From: Thermohalobacter berrensis
GTDB lineage: Bacteria; Bacillota; Clostridia; Tissierellales; Thermohalobacteraceae
DNA: 64,000 nt
Reading direction: 5' to 3'
NCBI RefSeq assembly: GCF_003609645.1
Contig: NZ_MCIB01000001.1
Span: forward strand, 372,001 to 436,000
The notes under the pieces were generated by a model, which ran no database searches, was not told where the DNA came from, and saw only the letters and a list, made by a program, of their open reading frames with translations. Positions 26,154 to 35,679 of the stretch are shown piece after piece. Position numbers and translations under genes: made by a program. Position 1 is the first letter of the stretch, and the number at the start of each line of letters is the position of its first letter.

Positions 26154-27563
26154 TCATTTTAGATTATATTTTTTTATCTTATGTTGTAAGGTTTGTCTTT
26201 TAATTTTCAAGAGTTTTGCAGCTTTAGTTATATTATAATTCGTGTCTTTTAGTGCCTTTAAAATTAATTTTTTTTCAATATTACTAATTACATCTGGTAG
26301 TGAATTATTAAAATTAATTTCTTTCGAAACATCTATTTGATTTTCATTTTCTCCATTAATAAATGTAGGAAAGTGTTCCTTCTTTAAAACATGTTCATCA
26401 TCTTGAATAAGATTAATTGCACCTTCAATCATATTTTCTAATTCCCTTACATTACCTGGCCAAGAGTATCTCTTAAAATTATCTTGAACATCTTGTGATA
26501 ACATCCAGACATTTTTACCAAGTCTTTTATTATATTTGCTAATGAAATAATCACAAAGTAATCCTATATCTTCTTTTCTTTCTCTCAAAGATGGAACTTT
26601 TATAGAAATTACATTTAATCTATAATATAAATCCCTTCTCAAATTTCCTTTTTTTACAGCTTGTAAAGGATCTTCATTTGTTGTAGCAATAACTCTTACA
26701 TCAATAGGTATATCCTTAAGTCCCCCAATCCTTCTTATATAACCTTCTTGCAATACTCTTAAAAGTTTAGTTTGTAATGTAAGTCCCATTGAATTTATTT
26801 CATCTAACAGTAATGTACCACCGTTTGCCTGCTCAAATAAACCAGGTTTGTCTGTAGCACCTGTAAAACTTCCTTTAATTGTACCAAACAAAATACTTTC
26901 CAGTAATGATTCAGGTAAAGCCGCACAATTTTGAGCTATAAAAGGTTTATTTTTCCTTATTCCACAATAATGAATACTTTGAGCAAATAATTCTTTGCCT
27001 GTACCAGTTTCACCATAAATTAAAACTGTAGAGGAAGTTTTAGTGGCTTGCCTTGCCAGATTAATAGCATTTTTTATTTCTCTACTATTTCCAATAATAT
27101 TATCAAAAGTATATTTAGGTATAGTTTGTCTATTTTTATTATTATCACCTTTTTCAGTAAGCTCTAGCTGTAAATCAACCAACTGTTCAGACAACTTTTT
27201 AATTTTAGTTACATCTTTTGCTATTTCCAATGCCCCAATTCTTTCCCCACTGTAAAATATGGGTATTGTTGTGTTAACAGTAGTTATTTTTTCACCTTTA
27301 TAATTTAAATAGGTCTGATTTCTATTTAAAATTGGTCTACCTGTCTTCATAACTGTAAATAAAGTACTTGTCTCTTCATCAAGGCTAGGAAAAATATCTA
27401 GTAATTTTTTATTAATTACTTGGGCTTTTTCTAACCCCTCTAATTGAGCCATATTATCATTGTATATAATTGTTTTACCATTTTTATCAATAACATGAAT
27501 GCCTTCATCTATATACTGCAAAATTTTTTGCAGTATTAAATTATCTAATATCTCTTTTTTCAT
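26154..27563 (-). CDS. Sigma-54-dependent activator with PAS domain
   Basis: The 469-residue protein has an N-terminal PAS sensor domain (about 10-120), an AAA+ domain with Walker A GETGTGKE at 184-191 and a sigma-54-contacting loop GSFTGA at 231-236 (a variant of the canonical GAFTGA), and a C-terminal Fis-type helix-turn-helix (NITKAAKLLKIKRQTLQHKI). It lies upstream of the ornithine cluster, which has a -24/-12 promoter, so it most likely activates that operon. Its own start is an ATG at 27563. The sensed signal is unknown; an ornithine-pathway compound is plausible for the PAS pocket. Confidence 0.93.
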   Translation of the reverse strand: MKKEILDNLILQKILQYIDEGIHVIDKNGKTIIYNDNMAQLEGLEKAQVINKKLLDIFPSLDEETSTLFTVMKTGRPILNRNQTYLNYKGEKITTVNTTIPIFYSGERIGALEIAKDVTKIKKLSEQLVDLQLELTEKGDNNKNRQTIPKYTFDNIIGNSREIKNAINLARQATKTSSTVLIYGETGTGKELFAQSIHYCGIRKNKPFIAQNCAALPESLLESILFGTIKGSFTGATDKPGLFEQANGGTLLLDEINSMGLTLQTKLLRVLQEGYIRRIGGLKDIPIDVRVIATTNEDPLQAVKKGNLRRDLYYRLNVISIKVPSLRERKEDIGLLCDYFISKYNKRLGKNVWMLSQDVQDNFKRYSWPGNVRELENMIEGAINLIQDDEHVLKKEHFPTFINGENENQIDVSKEINFNNSLPDVISNIEKKLILKALKDTNYNITKAAKLLKIKRQTLQHKIKKYNLK

Positions 27564-27647
27564 AGAATCACCTTTATAATTTTTTTAATAAAATTATATT
27601 TTAATTATATCTAAATCTCAATACTTGTAGCATTAAATTATATAAAT

Positions 27648-27678
27648 AAAAACCCTTAGTTCATACTAAGGGTTTTTA
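27648..27678 (-). terminator. Terminator of glyA
   Basis: AAACCCTTAGT and ACTAAGGGTTT form an 11-bp stem with a 4-base loop and a T-rich tail on the minus strand, starting 4 bases after the glyA stop. A clear intrinsic terminator. Confidence 0.9.
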
Positions 27679-27681
27679 TAA

Positions 27682-28914
27682 TTATTTATATAGTGGAAAT
27701 TCTTCACATAGGGTTTTTACCCTTTCTTTAATTTCCTCTCTATCATTATTTTCATCTAATGTAAGGGAAATGATATCTGCTATTTCTTTCATTTGTTCTT
27801 CTTTCATTCCTCTAGTTGTTACAGCTGGAGTTCCAATTCTTAATCCACTTGTTACAAATGGGCTTTCAGGATCAAATGGGATAGTGTTTTTATTTGTAGT
27901 TACTCCTACATCGTCTAATAGTGCTTCTGCTTTTTTCCCTGTTAATCCTTTATTTCTTAAATCAATTAGAATAAGATGGTTATCAGTTCCACCTGAAACT
28001 AACCTGAATCCTTTTTCTTTTAAGCTCTCTGCTAAAACTTTTGCATTTTTAATAATTTGATTTTGATATTGTTTAAAGTCTTCTTGTAGTGCCTCTTTGA
28101 AGCTAACTGCTTTTGCTGCTATAACATGCATTAATGGTCCACCTTGTATACCTGGAAAGATAGCTTTATCTATTTGTTTTGCAAATTCTTTTTTACATAA
28201 AATCGCTCCACCCCTTGGACCTCTTAAAGTTTTATGTGTTGTTGTAGTAACAAAATGAGCATATTCTACTGGATTAGGGTGTAATCCAGTCGCTACTAAA
28301 CCAGCTATATGAGCCATATCAACCATTAAATAGGCTCCAACCTCATCAGCAATTTCTCTAAACTTTTTAAAATCAATTGTTCTAGGATATGCACTTGCAC
28401 CAGCTACTATAAGCTTTGGCTTTTCTTTTTTAGCTATTTCTCTAACTTCATCATAATCAATCTTTTCTGTTTCTTTATTCACACCATAGGATATAAAGTT
28501 AAAATATGTACCTGATATGTTAACAGGACTACCATGAGTTAAATGTCCACCATGTGATAAGTTCATTCCTAAAACTTTATCACCAGGTTGTAAAATTGCA
28601 AAGTACACAGCTAAGTTTGCATTTGCTCCAGAATGTGGTTGAACATTTGCATGTTCTGCCCCAAAAAGCTTTTTTAATCTATCTCTAGCTAGATCCTCAG
28701 CTATGTCAACAAATTCACATCCCCCATAATAACGTTTTCCCGGATATCCCTCTGCATACTTATTTGTTAGCTGACTTCCCATAGCCTCCATAACACTTTT
28801 TGTTACAAAGTTTTCTGATGCAATTAATTCAATTTTGGTCTCTTGCCTATTAATTTCATCTTCAATAGCCTTCATAATTTCTGGGTCAGCTTTTCTCAAG
28901 TTACTAAAATCCAT
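27682..28914 (-). CDS. glyA: Serine hydroxymethyltransferase
   Basis: PLP enzyme that interconverts serine and glycine with tetrahydrofolate, the main source of one-carbon units. The 410-residue product has [19 protein letters not shown] near the start, an HGGHLTHG region, and the PLP-lysine motif [14 protein letters not shown] near residue 225. I chose the ATG at 28914, which follows AAAGGGG by about 6 bases; the ORF extension to 28983 has no ribosome site. It appears to be monocistronic, with its own terminator, and it joins threonine aldolase at 16.5-17.5 kb in glycine metabolism. Confidence 0.97.
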   Translation of the reverse strand: MDFSNLRKADPEIMKAIEDEINRQETKIELIASENFVTKSVMEAMGSQLTNKYAEGYPGKRYYGGCEFVDIAEDLARDRLKKLFGAEHANVQPHSGANANLAVYFAILQPGDKVLGMNLSHGGHLTHGSPVNISGTYFNFISYGVNKETEKIDYDEVREIAKKEKPKLIVAGASAYPRTIDFKKFREIADEVGAYLMVDMAHIAGLVATGLHPNPVEYAHFVTTTTHKTLRGPRGGAILCKKEFAKQIDKAIFPGIQGGPLMHVIAAKAVSFKEALQEDFKQYQNQIIKNAKVLAESLKEKGFRLVSGGTDNHLILIDLRNKGLTGKKAEALLDDVGVTTNKNTIPFDPESPFVTSGLRIGTPAVTTRGMKEEQMKEIADIISLTLDENNDREEIKERVKTLCEEFPLYK

Positions 28915-29135
28915 CTTTATTACCCCTTTCTCATAAAAAAGTAATAGTAAATAATACCACATACTGAATAGTTCCCAATTCAAAATACATTTATACTAAT
29001 TTTTTAATCAAGCTATATGTTTATTATATAAAATATAGTTAATATATTACAAGTAATTTGGTGTTCTATACAGGAGTTTAGCCAAAATATATTAAATAAT
29101 AAATTATCTTTCCAATTTATAACATACTATTCTAA

Positions 29136-29405
29136 TTATTTTGTATACTTCATCATTATATCTATTAATTCGTTTATTAATTCTTCTTTATTATTATCAT
29201 TTATTTCTTTTAAGAAGCAATCTTTTACATGATTTTCTAATAATAATCCACCTACTTTATTCAATGCAGCCCTTGCTGCAGCTATTTGTATTAATATATC
29301 TTTACAGCATTTTTCTTCTTCTACCATTCTTTGAATACCCTTAATTTGTCCTTCTATCCTTCTTAACCTCTTTATTATTCCACTGGTTCCTACTATCTTT
29401 TCCAT
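29136..29405 (-). CDS. CsoR-family metal-sensing transcriptional repressor
   Basis: The 89-residue helical protein belongs to the CsoR/RcnR family. The copper-sensing triad of CsoR is conserved: Cys34, His59 and Cys63 have the same spacing (25 then 4) as Cys36, His61 and Cys65 of Mycobacterium tuberculosis CsoR, with a second Cys at 33. I use the ATG at 29405 since AGGAGG lies 7 bases upstream; the ATG 6 bases earlier abuts the ribosome site. It lies 21 bases after a sugar isomerase-like gene, with no copper transporter or chaperone visible in the window, so its target is unknown. Confidence 0.86.
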   Translation of the reverse strand: MEKIVGTSGIIKRLRRIEGQIKGIQRMVEEEKCCKDILIQIAAARAALNKVGGLLLENHVKDCFLKEINDNNKEELINELIDIMMKYTK

Positions 29406-29426
29406 ATACATCCTCCTAACATAATA

Positions 29427-30221
29427 TTATATAGATTCAATTAGTTTCTGGAGTCTATTATATGCTTCTTTTAAAAATTTTTCTGGCTTACAATATTTTT
29501 CTCTTTGAGCTATAACCTCTAATGTTAAATTCCCTCTATATGATGGTATCAAAACATTTCTCATTACTTTTTGCCAATTGATAATACCTTCTCCTGGTAA
29601 CCAATGACAATCATATACACCATTATTATCTGACAAATGGGTACAAATTAATCTATACTTCCATCTATTCAATATCCCACATTTTTCTTTTCCGTACAAC
29701 CAATCATGAGAAGAATCATAGCAAAATCCTAAATAATCAGATTTAATATATTCTAGAAGATAATCTATAAAGCTATAATACTTTGTATTTTCTATAGCCA
29801 AAGTTACATTTAGTTCTTCTGCTTTTTTTGTAAGCTCATATAAAGAAAATAATCCATATTTATTTGGAGTTTTCAAAGCATTTTTATCAGAAACATGCAT
29901 AACTATAATTGGTATATTATATTTTGCACATTCTTCAATCCATTCTATATGCGTTTTTATAGCTTTTTGGCGAATTAAATTTTCTCTACTCCATAAATCT
30001 TCACAGTAGTTGTAAGGTACATGGATATTTTCAATTAATAGTCCACATTCTTTTACTATTTTAGGCATATCTTCTTTTTTATACCCAATCTCATCTTCCC
30101 ACCAAAGTGTAGTTACATCAAATCCAGCTTCTTTTATTAACCTTAGTCTTTTAGGTAAAGGAAGAATATAACCAAACCAAGAGAAAATACCTAATTTATA
30201 CTTATCTGCTTTTCTATTCAC
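29427..30221 (-). CDS. Sugar phosphate isomerase/epimerase-like TIM-barrel protein
   Basis: The 264-residue protein looks like an AP endonuclease 2/xylose isomerase-like TIM barrel. Metal-binding residues are plausible at Glu in AIENTKYYS, Asp/His in CYDSSHDW, His in CTHLSDNNG, and Glu in LTLEVIAQ near the C-terminus. The substrate cannot be told. The start is GTG with AGGGTG upstream. It follows a membrane spermidine-synthase-like gene (37-base gap) and precedes the CsoR-type repressor, and may be part of that operon. Confidence 0.8.
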   Translation of the reverse strand: MNRKADKYKLGIFSWFGYILPLPKRLRLIKEAGFDVTTLWWEDEIGYKKEDMPKIVKECGLLIENIHVPYNYCEDLWSRENLIRQKAIKTHIEWIEECAKYNIPIIVMHVSDKNALKTPNKYGLFSLYELTKKAEELNVTLAIENTKYYSFIDYLLEYIKSDYLGFCYDSSHDWLYGKEKCGILNRWKYRLICTHLSDNNGVYDCHWLPGEGIINWQKVMRNVLIPSYRGNLTLEVIAQREKYCKPEKFLKEAYNRLQKLIESI

Positions 30222-30258
30222 TAAACTTCACCCTATATTATTAATAGTTATTATTAAA

Positions 30259-32517
30259 TTAAACTTTTAGTGGATTTCTAATAAAAATTATGAAATATAG
30301 TAATCCTCCGAGTATTAGAGAATAGTTAAATCCTAGTTTCATCGATATTGCTAGAGAAAGTACAGACCCTGCAACTGACATTAAGCCATTTATTCCCCAT
30401 GCCAAAGGAACTCCTCTATCTATATTAATAGTAGCAATACTTTTTATTCCTTTTGGAAATGGCATTCCCAAAAATAAACCTAATGGAAACATAAGTATCA
30501 TTACCATAAAAAATTTCATAATGATATCCACATCTTTTTGAGTTCTAAAAATTATAGACATAGAAGCTATAACACATACTGTGACAATTGGAATCATTAG
30601 AAAAATATAATCCCTTTTCTTTTTAAAATTAGCAATAATTTTTGATTCACTTAGGAAACTTCCTATACCACTACTGAATAATAAGGAAAATAATATAAAA
30701 CTAAAGGCTCTTGTTGTACTTCCAATGAATAAAATAGTCTTTTGGATAAGTGGAATTTCTATTAACATAAAAGCTAAACCTAATAGAGAAAAATATGTAT
30801 ATACTTTTCTTAATTGTTTATATTTGTTTATATAAACAAATATAAAACCTGCAACTATTAATATCCCTAACAGCATATATAAAAGTATGTTAGGCAAACC
30901 TTTTGTATAATCATAAAAGAATGGTCTATTATCCTTAGCAGGTCTTGCATTAAAATCAAAACTTTCTATAAACTCACCATAACTTATATTTTTTTCCTGG
31001 TAATAGTTATATAATGGATTTTCACTTATATAAGGCATACTAACAATCTTTATATTTAAAGGCTTTATAGCCTCTGAAATAATTTTAACTTCATTTCTTG
31101 TAAAAGGTGATTTTTTATAAATAGCTACAGGATTTGGAAAGCCAACCTTATTTTCAATTAAAATAAAATGTTTTGTAATATCACTTTTTTTAATTCCATT
31201 TTCCATTAATACTTTTACAGCTGTATTGACTGATTTAATTAACTCTCTAATATCATTAAATACAAATGTTAATATTCCATCATCTTTCAATTGATCAAAA
31301 TACTCTTTATATGCTTCCTCAGTATATATATAGTTTTCAGATAACATTGCAGCAGAATAATCAACAACATTTGAAAATACTTTTCCTAAATAAATATGAT
31401 TATATTTTTTTTCTGTTTTTTCAATAAATTTTCTACCATCTTCAATATATAGTTTTACATTATTTAAATTATAAATTCCTCCGTTAAATTTTTTGTATTT
31501 TTTAACTGCATCAATTGTAGATGGATTAATTTCTACTGCATCTATTTTTTTAGCGTTACCTAGTAGGGCTAAAAGTACATCTTGTCCTCCTCCAGAGCCA
31601 ATTATTAAAGTATTGTCATTTTTTCCTAGTTTAAATGGAATATACTCTATACTTTCCTTTAAATATGACACTTCTCTTAAATCGCCATTAAATTTAACCA
31701 TTGGGGCACTAGCTCCACCATCTGTTATAATTACCTTTCTATTTGGATCCTCTACATCTATAACGTCAGTTCTAGAAATTGAATCCCATTTTGTATATTC
31801 AATCTTTACATCTAGTTCTTTATTTTGTTTAAAGTAGGAAATAGCAGTGTGAGGACTAGTAAAATAAGCTGTAAAGTTCTTTTCTATGTTTACCCTTATA
31901 GGTTTATAAACAGATAAAATCAATAGTATCGTTAATAGACTTAATGTAAGAATAGTTTGCCTTCTTTTTTTTATACTTAAAAATAAACCACCTAATAAGG
32001 CCATTATAGAAACTACAAATAACGTTCCTATAAACCCTAGGTTGTCCATTAATAAAATAATCCCTATACTTCCAAAAGAAGAACCCAAAAGGTCTCCAAA
32101 GTATAATAAATGACCTATTTGCTTAAACTCTTTAAAAATTAAGGATAAAATAATTCCACCTAGAACAAAAGGCAGACTTGCTAAGACTGAATAAATTAAA
32201 AATAGCTTAATATATGGCAGTTTATAAATTATGAGTGTACATACAATATAACTAATTGCTAAAACAACAGGCATTAATGTTAATAGTTTGGAATTAAATT
32301 TATCATGATATAAAAATACTATAATAGCACCTATCCCTAGTCCTAAAATTGATAAAGACGTAACTAGAAACACAAAATGATAAACTAGAACTGTAGAAAA
32401 AAGCCTTGTTGTTAAAACTTCATAAATAAAGAGTGAAGAGGAAACAAAAAAAAGGCTTAGTATCAATGAATATTTATTTAAATTCTTATCTTTACTCAAA
32501 GCATTCAAAATAGCCAC
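30259..32517 (-). CDS. Multi-pass membrane protein with spermidine-synthase-like domain
   Basis: The 752-residue protein has about six N-terminal membrane helices (residues 18-200), a cytoplasmic methyltransferase-fold domain with the nucleotide-binding GSGGGQD at 307-313 and acidic VEINP at 328-332, and about six C-terminal helices from 535 on. The central part resembles polyamine aminopropyltransferases, and such fusions are annotated in many bacteria as spermidine-synthase-like or MFS-fused. A polyamine reaction is not shown by the sequence. No speD or speE-type decarboxylase is nearby. It follows the RseC-like gene by 22 bases. Confidence 0.82.
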   Translation of the reverse strand: MAILNALSKDKNLNKYSLILSLFFVSSSLFIYEVLTTRLFSTVLVYHFVFLVTSLSILGLGIGAIIVFLYHDKFNSKLLTLMPVVLAISYIVCTLIIYKLPYIKLFLIYSVLASLPFVLGGIILSLIFKEFKQIGHLLYFGDLLGSSFGSIGIILLMDNLGFIGTLFVVSIMALLGGLFLSIKKRRQTILTLSLLTILLILSVYKPIRVNIEKNFTAYFTSPHTAISYFKQNKELDVKIEYTKWDSISRTDVIDVEDPNRKVIITDGGASAPMVKFNGDLREVSYLKESIEYIPFKLGKNDNTLIIGSGGGQDVLLALLGNAKKIDAVEINPSTIDAVKKYKKFNGGIYNLNNVKLYIEDGRKFIEKTEKKYNHIYLGKVFSNVVDYSAAMLSENYIYTEEAYKEYFDQLKDDGILTFVFNDIRELIKSVNTAVKVLMENGIKKSDITKHFILIENKVGFPNPVAIYKKSPFTRNEVKIISEAIKPLNIKIVSMPYISENPLYNYYQEKNISYGEFIESFDFNARPAKDNRPFFYDYTKGLPNILLYMLLGILIVAGFIFVYINKYKQLRKVYTYFSLLGLAFMLIEIPLIQKTILFIGSTTRAFSFILFSLLFSSGIGSFLSESKIIANFKKKRDYIFLMIPIVTVCVIASMSIIFRTQKDVDIIMKFFMVMILMFPLGLFLGMPFPKGIKSIATINIDRGVPLAWGINGLMSVAGSVLSLAISMKLGFNYSLILGGLLYFIIFIRNPLKV

Positions 32518-32539
32518 TCCCCTTTTGTTAGTAGATTTA

Positions 32540-32968
32540 CTATTTATTTATTATTTTAACCATTTCAAAATTCAAGCTGTTTTTTTCTTTAATTTTTTTA
32601 TCTATATTCTTTAGTATTATATAAGATAATCCTAATGAAAATAATCCAGTTAAAAAGCCTAGTGATTCATAATTACTAAACCCTAAACTTTTGAAACCAT
32701 TGATACCAGCAAAAATACTTAAAATCATTATTATAAGTGGTACTACATAAACTATAAAAGCAGATTTTAAAACTACGTTAGTTTTCGTTTTTATCTCAAC
32801 TAGATCGCCTTTTTCTGCTCCAAGGGTATTTTTCATTTTTACTCTTATTTTAGGTGCATTACAACCCCCACTACAACTACCACATTTATCTCCACAAGCT
32901 GAACTTCTTCTAATATCCACCTCAGCAATATTACCTTTAGTAGATACAATATAACCAATTTGATTCAT
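32540..32968 (-). CDS. RseC-like (SoxR-reducing system) membrane protein
   Basis: The 142-residue protein has a short N-terminal beta domain with a cysteine cluster (ACGDKCGSCSGGC, residues 24-36), a metal- or thiol-like pattern, then two membrane helices (about 68-90 and 100-120). It matches the RseC/MucC family, which acts with the Rnf-type SoxR-reducing complex in proteobacteria; clostridial members occur alone or near rnf genes. Here it lies between tcdA and the spermidine-synthase-like gene, without rnf in view. Its role is unknown. Confidence 0.83.
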   Translation of the reverse strand: MNQIGYIVSTKGNIAEVDIRRSSACGDKCGSCSGGCNAPKIRVKMKNTLGAEKGDLVEIKTKTNVVLKSAFIVYVVPLIIMILSIFAGINGFKSLGFSNYESLGFLTGLFSLGLSYIILKNIDKKIKEKNSLNFEMVKIINK

Positions 32969-32986
32969 AATATCACCTCATATTTA

Positions 32987-33742
32987 TCACTTATTAAAAC
33001 CTATTAAGTCCTTAACTACTTCAGAAGCAATAATTAACCCTGCTACTGAAGGAACAAAGGAAACACTTCCAGGAATTTGTCTTCTAACAACACATGTCCT
33101 CTCTTTATTTGGGCATATACAATCTGTTTTACAGTTTCCTTCAGTTTGTCTTGGCGTGATAGGTTTTTCTTTGGAATATACTACTTTAAGTTTTTTTATT
33201 CCTTGTTTTTTTAACTCTCTTCTCATTACCCTTGCTAAAGGACAGATAGATGTATCATACAAATCTGCAACTTCTAACATAGTAGGATTTAATTTATTTC
33301 CTGCTCCCATACAACTTATTATAGGTAATCCCCTTTTATTACATCTAACTATTAAATCTATTTTTGAAGATACCATATCTATAGCATCTACAACATAATC
33401 GTAATCATTAGATAATAGCCTATCAGCAGTTTCACTATTATATAATTCTTTATATGTTTTTACTTTAACTTTAGGATTAATTTCTAAAACTCTTTTTTTC
33501 ATAACTTCAACCTTTGGTTTTCCTACTGTTTTCCTAGTGGCATGAATCTGCCTATTCAGGTTAGTTAAACATACATCATCATCATCTACTAACACAAGAT
33601 TTCCTATACCAGACCTTACTAGCCCCTCTACAACAAAGCTTCCTACACCACCTATTCCAAATACAGCTACAGTACTTTCCTTAAGCTTATTAAGTCCTTC
33701 TGTTCCTATAAGCATTTCAGTTCTTGAAAATTCATGTAACAT
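32987..33742 (-). CDS. tcdA: tRNA threonylcarbamoyladenosine dehydratase
   Basis: E1-like enzyme that cyclises the t6A37 base of tRNA to the hydantoin form, using ATP. The 251-residue protein has the ThiF/MoeB fold: FGIGGVGSFVVEGL at residues 28-41, DDDDVCLTNLNRQ near 53-65 and DAIDMVSSK near 120. A C-terminal Cys-rich stretch (CKTDCICPNKERTC) may bind a metal. Like yrvM in Bacillus it lies near aspS. It opens the run tcdA-rseC-like-membrane protein, with 18 bases to the next gene. Confidence 0.94.
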   Translation of the reverse strand: MLHEFSRTEMLIGTEGLNKLKESTVAVFGIGGVGSFVVEGLVRSGIGNLVLVDDDDVCLTNLNRQIHATRKTVGKPKVEVMKKRVLEINPKVKVKTYKELYNSETADRLLSNDYDYVVDAIDMVSSKIDLIVRCNKRGLPIISCMGAGNKLNPTMLEVADLYDTSICPLARVMRRELKKQGIKKLKVVYSKEKPITPRQTEGNCKTDCICPNKERTCVVRRQIPGSVSFVPSVAGLIIASEVVKDLIGFNK

Positions 33743-33859
33743 CTGCTACACCTCTTATTAATAGTTTTTTTATAGGTTTAGTACATTTTATTAGATTCAT
33801 TATAATATTAGCATAGTTTATAGAGTTTAGCAATTTAGTTATAATTTAAACTAAAAATA

Positions 33860-33884
33860 TAGCCAGGATAAAGGTTCCTGGCTA
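33860..33884 (-). terminator. Terminator of the hisS-aspS operon
   Basis: AGCCAGGA and TCCTGGCT form a hairpin directly after the aspS stop codon, ending in ATATTTTTAG on the minus strand. A good intrinsic terminator that separates aspS from tcdA. Confidence 0.85.
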
Positions 33885-33889
33885 ATTAA

Positions 33890-35665
33890 CTAATCATCTA
33901 ATTTAATATGAAGTTCTTCTAACTGTTCAATGCTAACTTCTGATGGTGCATCAGTTAATAATGAAGTTGCATTTTGGGTCTTAGGAAAAGCTATAACATC
34001 TCTTATGTTATCACTACCTGTTAGAAGCATAATAAGTCTGTCAAATCCATATGCTATACCACCATGTGGTGGTGTTCCGTATTTAAAAGCATCTAATAGG
34101 AATCCGAACTTATTTCTAGCTTCTTCCATAGAAAATCCTAACGCTTTAAACATTCTCTTCTGAAGTTCAGAGTTGTTTATCCTTATACTTCCTCCACCAA
34201 TTTCATCGCCATTAATAACTATATCATAGGCCTTTGCTCTTACTTTTTCTGGTTCTGTTTCTAAAAGTTCTATATCTTCATCAACTGGATGAGTAAAAGG
34301 ATGATGTTTAGCTACATATCTATCCTCTTCTTCATCATATTCAAATAGTGGAAAATCTACAACCCATACAAGCTTATAGTCATCCTCATCAATTATATCT
34401 AGCTGTTTTGCTACTTCTATTCTTAAATGTCCTAGTGAATCAAAAACTACGCTTTGTTTATCTGCAACAAATAAAAGTAAGTCTCCTGCTTCTCCATCCA
34501 TTCTTTCAATAATTTTATTTAATTCTTCTTCACCTAAAAACTTAGCTATTGGTGAACTAATACCATCATTATTTATCTTTATCCATGCCAATCCTTTAGC
34601 TCCATAAGTCCTTGCATAATTTTCCAATTTAGATATATCTTTTCTACTAAAATTATCAGCATATCCTTTAATATTTATCCCTCTAACTTCTCCACCATTT
34701 TTAATAGTACCGCTAAAAACTTTGAATTGGGAGTTTTTAACAATATCTGTTATATTTTTTAATTCAAAACCAAATCTTAAGTCCGGCTTGTCTGTACCAT
34801 ATCTTTCCATAGCCTCATTATAACTCATTCTCTTTATAGGTAAGTCAATTTCAATTCCTTTTATTTCTTTGAATATTTTATATATAAGTTTTTCGTTTAA
34901 CTCTATTACATCATCAACATCAACAAAGGACATCTCCAAATCAATTTGTGTAAATTCAGGTTGTCTATTGGCTCTTAAGTCCTCGTCTCTAAAACATTTA
35001 ACTATTTGGTAGTATCTGTCCATACCAGAAACCATGAGAAGTTGTTTCATAATTTGTGGTGACTGTGGTAATGCATAAAATTTTCCCGGATTAACTCTAC
35101 TTGGCACTAAATAATCTCTAGCACCTTCTGGTGTAGGTTTAGTTAACATAGGAGTTTCTATTTCAACAAAATTATTTTCATCTAAAAATTCCCTTACAAC
35201 CTTAGCGGTTTTATGTCTAATTTTAAGATTTCTTTGCATTAAAGGCTTTCTTAAATCTAAATATCTATATTTGAGTCTCATTGCTTCTGATACATCATCA
35301 TCGTCTTTAATATAAATAGGAGGAGTTTCTGCTTCATCTAAAATTTTTAATTCTTCAACGAAAACTTCAATCTCACCTGTAGGGATATTTTTGTTAACTG
35401 ATTGCCTTTTTTCTACTTTACCTCTAACAGCTAGAACATATTCACTTCTAATAGTATCAGCTTTGTCAAAGGCCTCTTTAGACACATCTTTATCAAAAAC
35501 AATTTGTACAATACCCGTTGTATCTCTTAAATCTACAAATATTAAACCGCCTAAATCTCTTCTTTTCTGTACCCACCCCATTAATATTACTTCTTCACCA
35601 ATATTATCTGTTCTTAAATTGCCACACATGTGAGTACGTCTTAGTTTCCCCATCGTTTCACCCAT
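33890..35665 (-). CDS. aspS: Aspartyl-tRNA synthetase, bacterial type
   Basis: Class IIb synthetase with an N-terminal OB anticodon-binding domain (about 15-110), the class II core with QSPQIMKQLLMVSG and FRDEDLRANRQPEFTQ, the bacterial GAD insertion (about 285-420) and the C-terminal motif 3 GIAYGFDRL. At 591 residues it is full length for the bacterial type. A discriminating versus non-discriminating role (Asp only, or also Asn) cannot be read from sequence by eye. The ATG at 35665 has GGAGG 8 bases upstream. It follows hisS by 14 bases, the classical hisS-aspS operon. Confidence 0.97.
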   Translation of the reverse strand: MGETMGKLRRTHMCGNLRTDNIGEEVILMGWVQKRRDLGGLIFVDLRDTTGIVQIVFDKDVSKEAFDKADTIRSEYVLAVRGKVEKRQSVNKNIPTGEIEVFVEELKILDEAETPPIYIKDDDDVSEAMRLKYRYLDLRKPLMQRNLKIRHKTAKVVREFLDENNFVEIETPMLTKPTPEGARDYLVPSRVNPGKFYALPQSPQIMKQLLMVSGMDRYYQIVKCFRDEDLRANRQPEFTQIDLEMSFVDVDDVIELNEKLIYKIFKEIKGIEIDLPIKRMSYNEAMERYGTDKPDLRFGFELKNITDIVKNSQFKVFSGTIKNGGEVRGINIKGYADNFSRKDISKLENYARTYGAKGLAWIKINNDGISSPIAKFLGEEELNKIIERMDGEAGDLLLFVADKQSVVFDSLGHLRIEVAKQLDIIDEDDYKLVWVVDFPLFEYDEEEDRYVAKHHPFTHPVDEDIELLETEPEKVRAKAYDIVINGDEIGGGSIRINNSELQKRMFKALGFSMEEARNKFGFLLDAFKYGTPPHGGIAYGFDRLIMLLTGSDNIRDVIAFPKTQNATSLLTDAPSEVSIEQLEELHIKLDD

Positions 35666-35679
35666 TAATATTACCTCCT

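Noticed and set aside
33743-33889. 6S RNA between tcdA and aspS, as near yrvM-aspS in Bacillus
   Set aside because: The gap is only 147 bases, and holds the aspS terminator and AT-rich sequence; there is no room or fold for a 6S RNA of about 190 bases.
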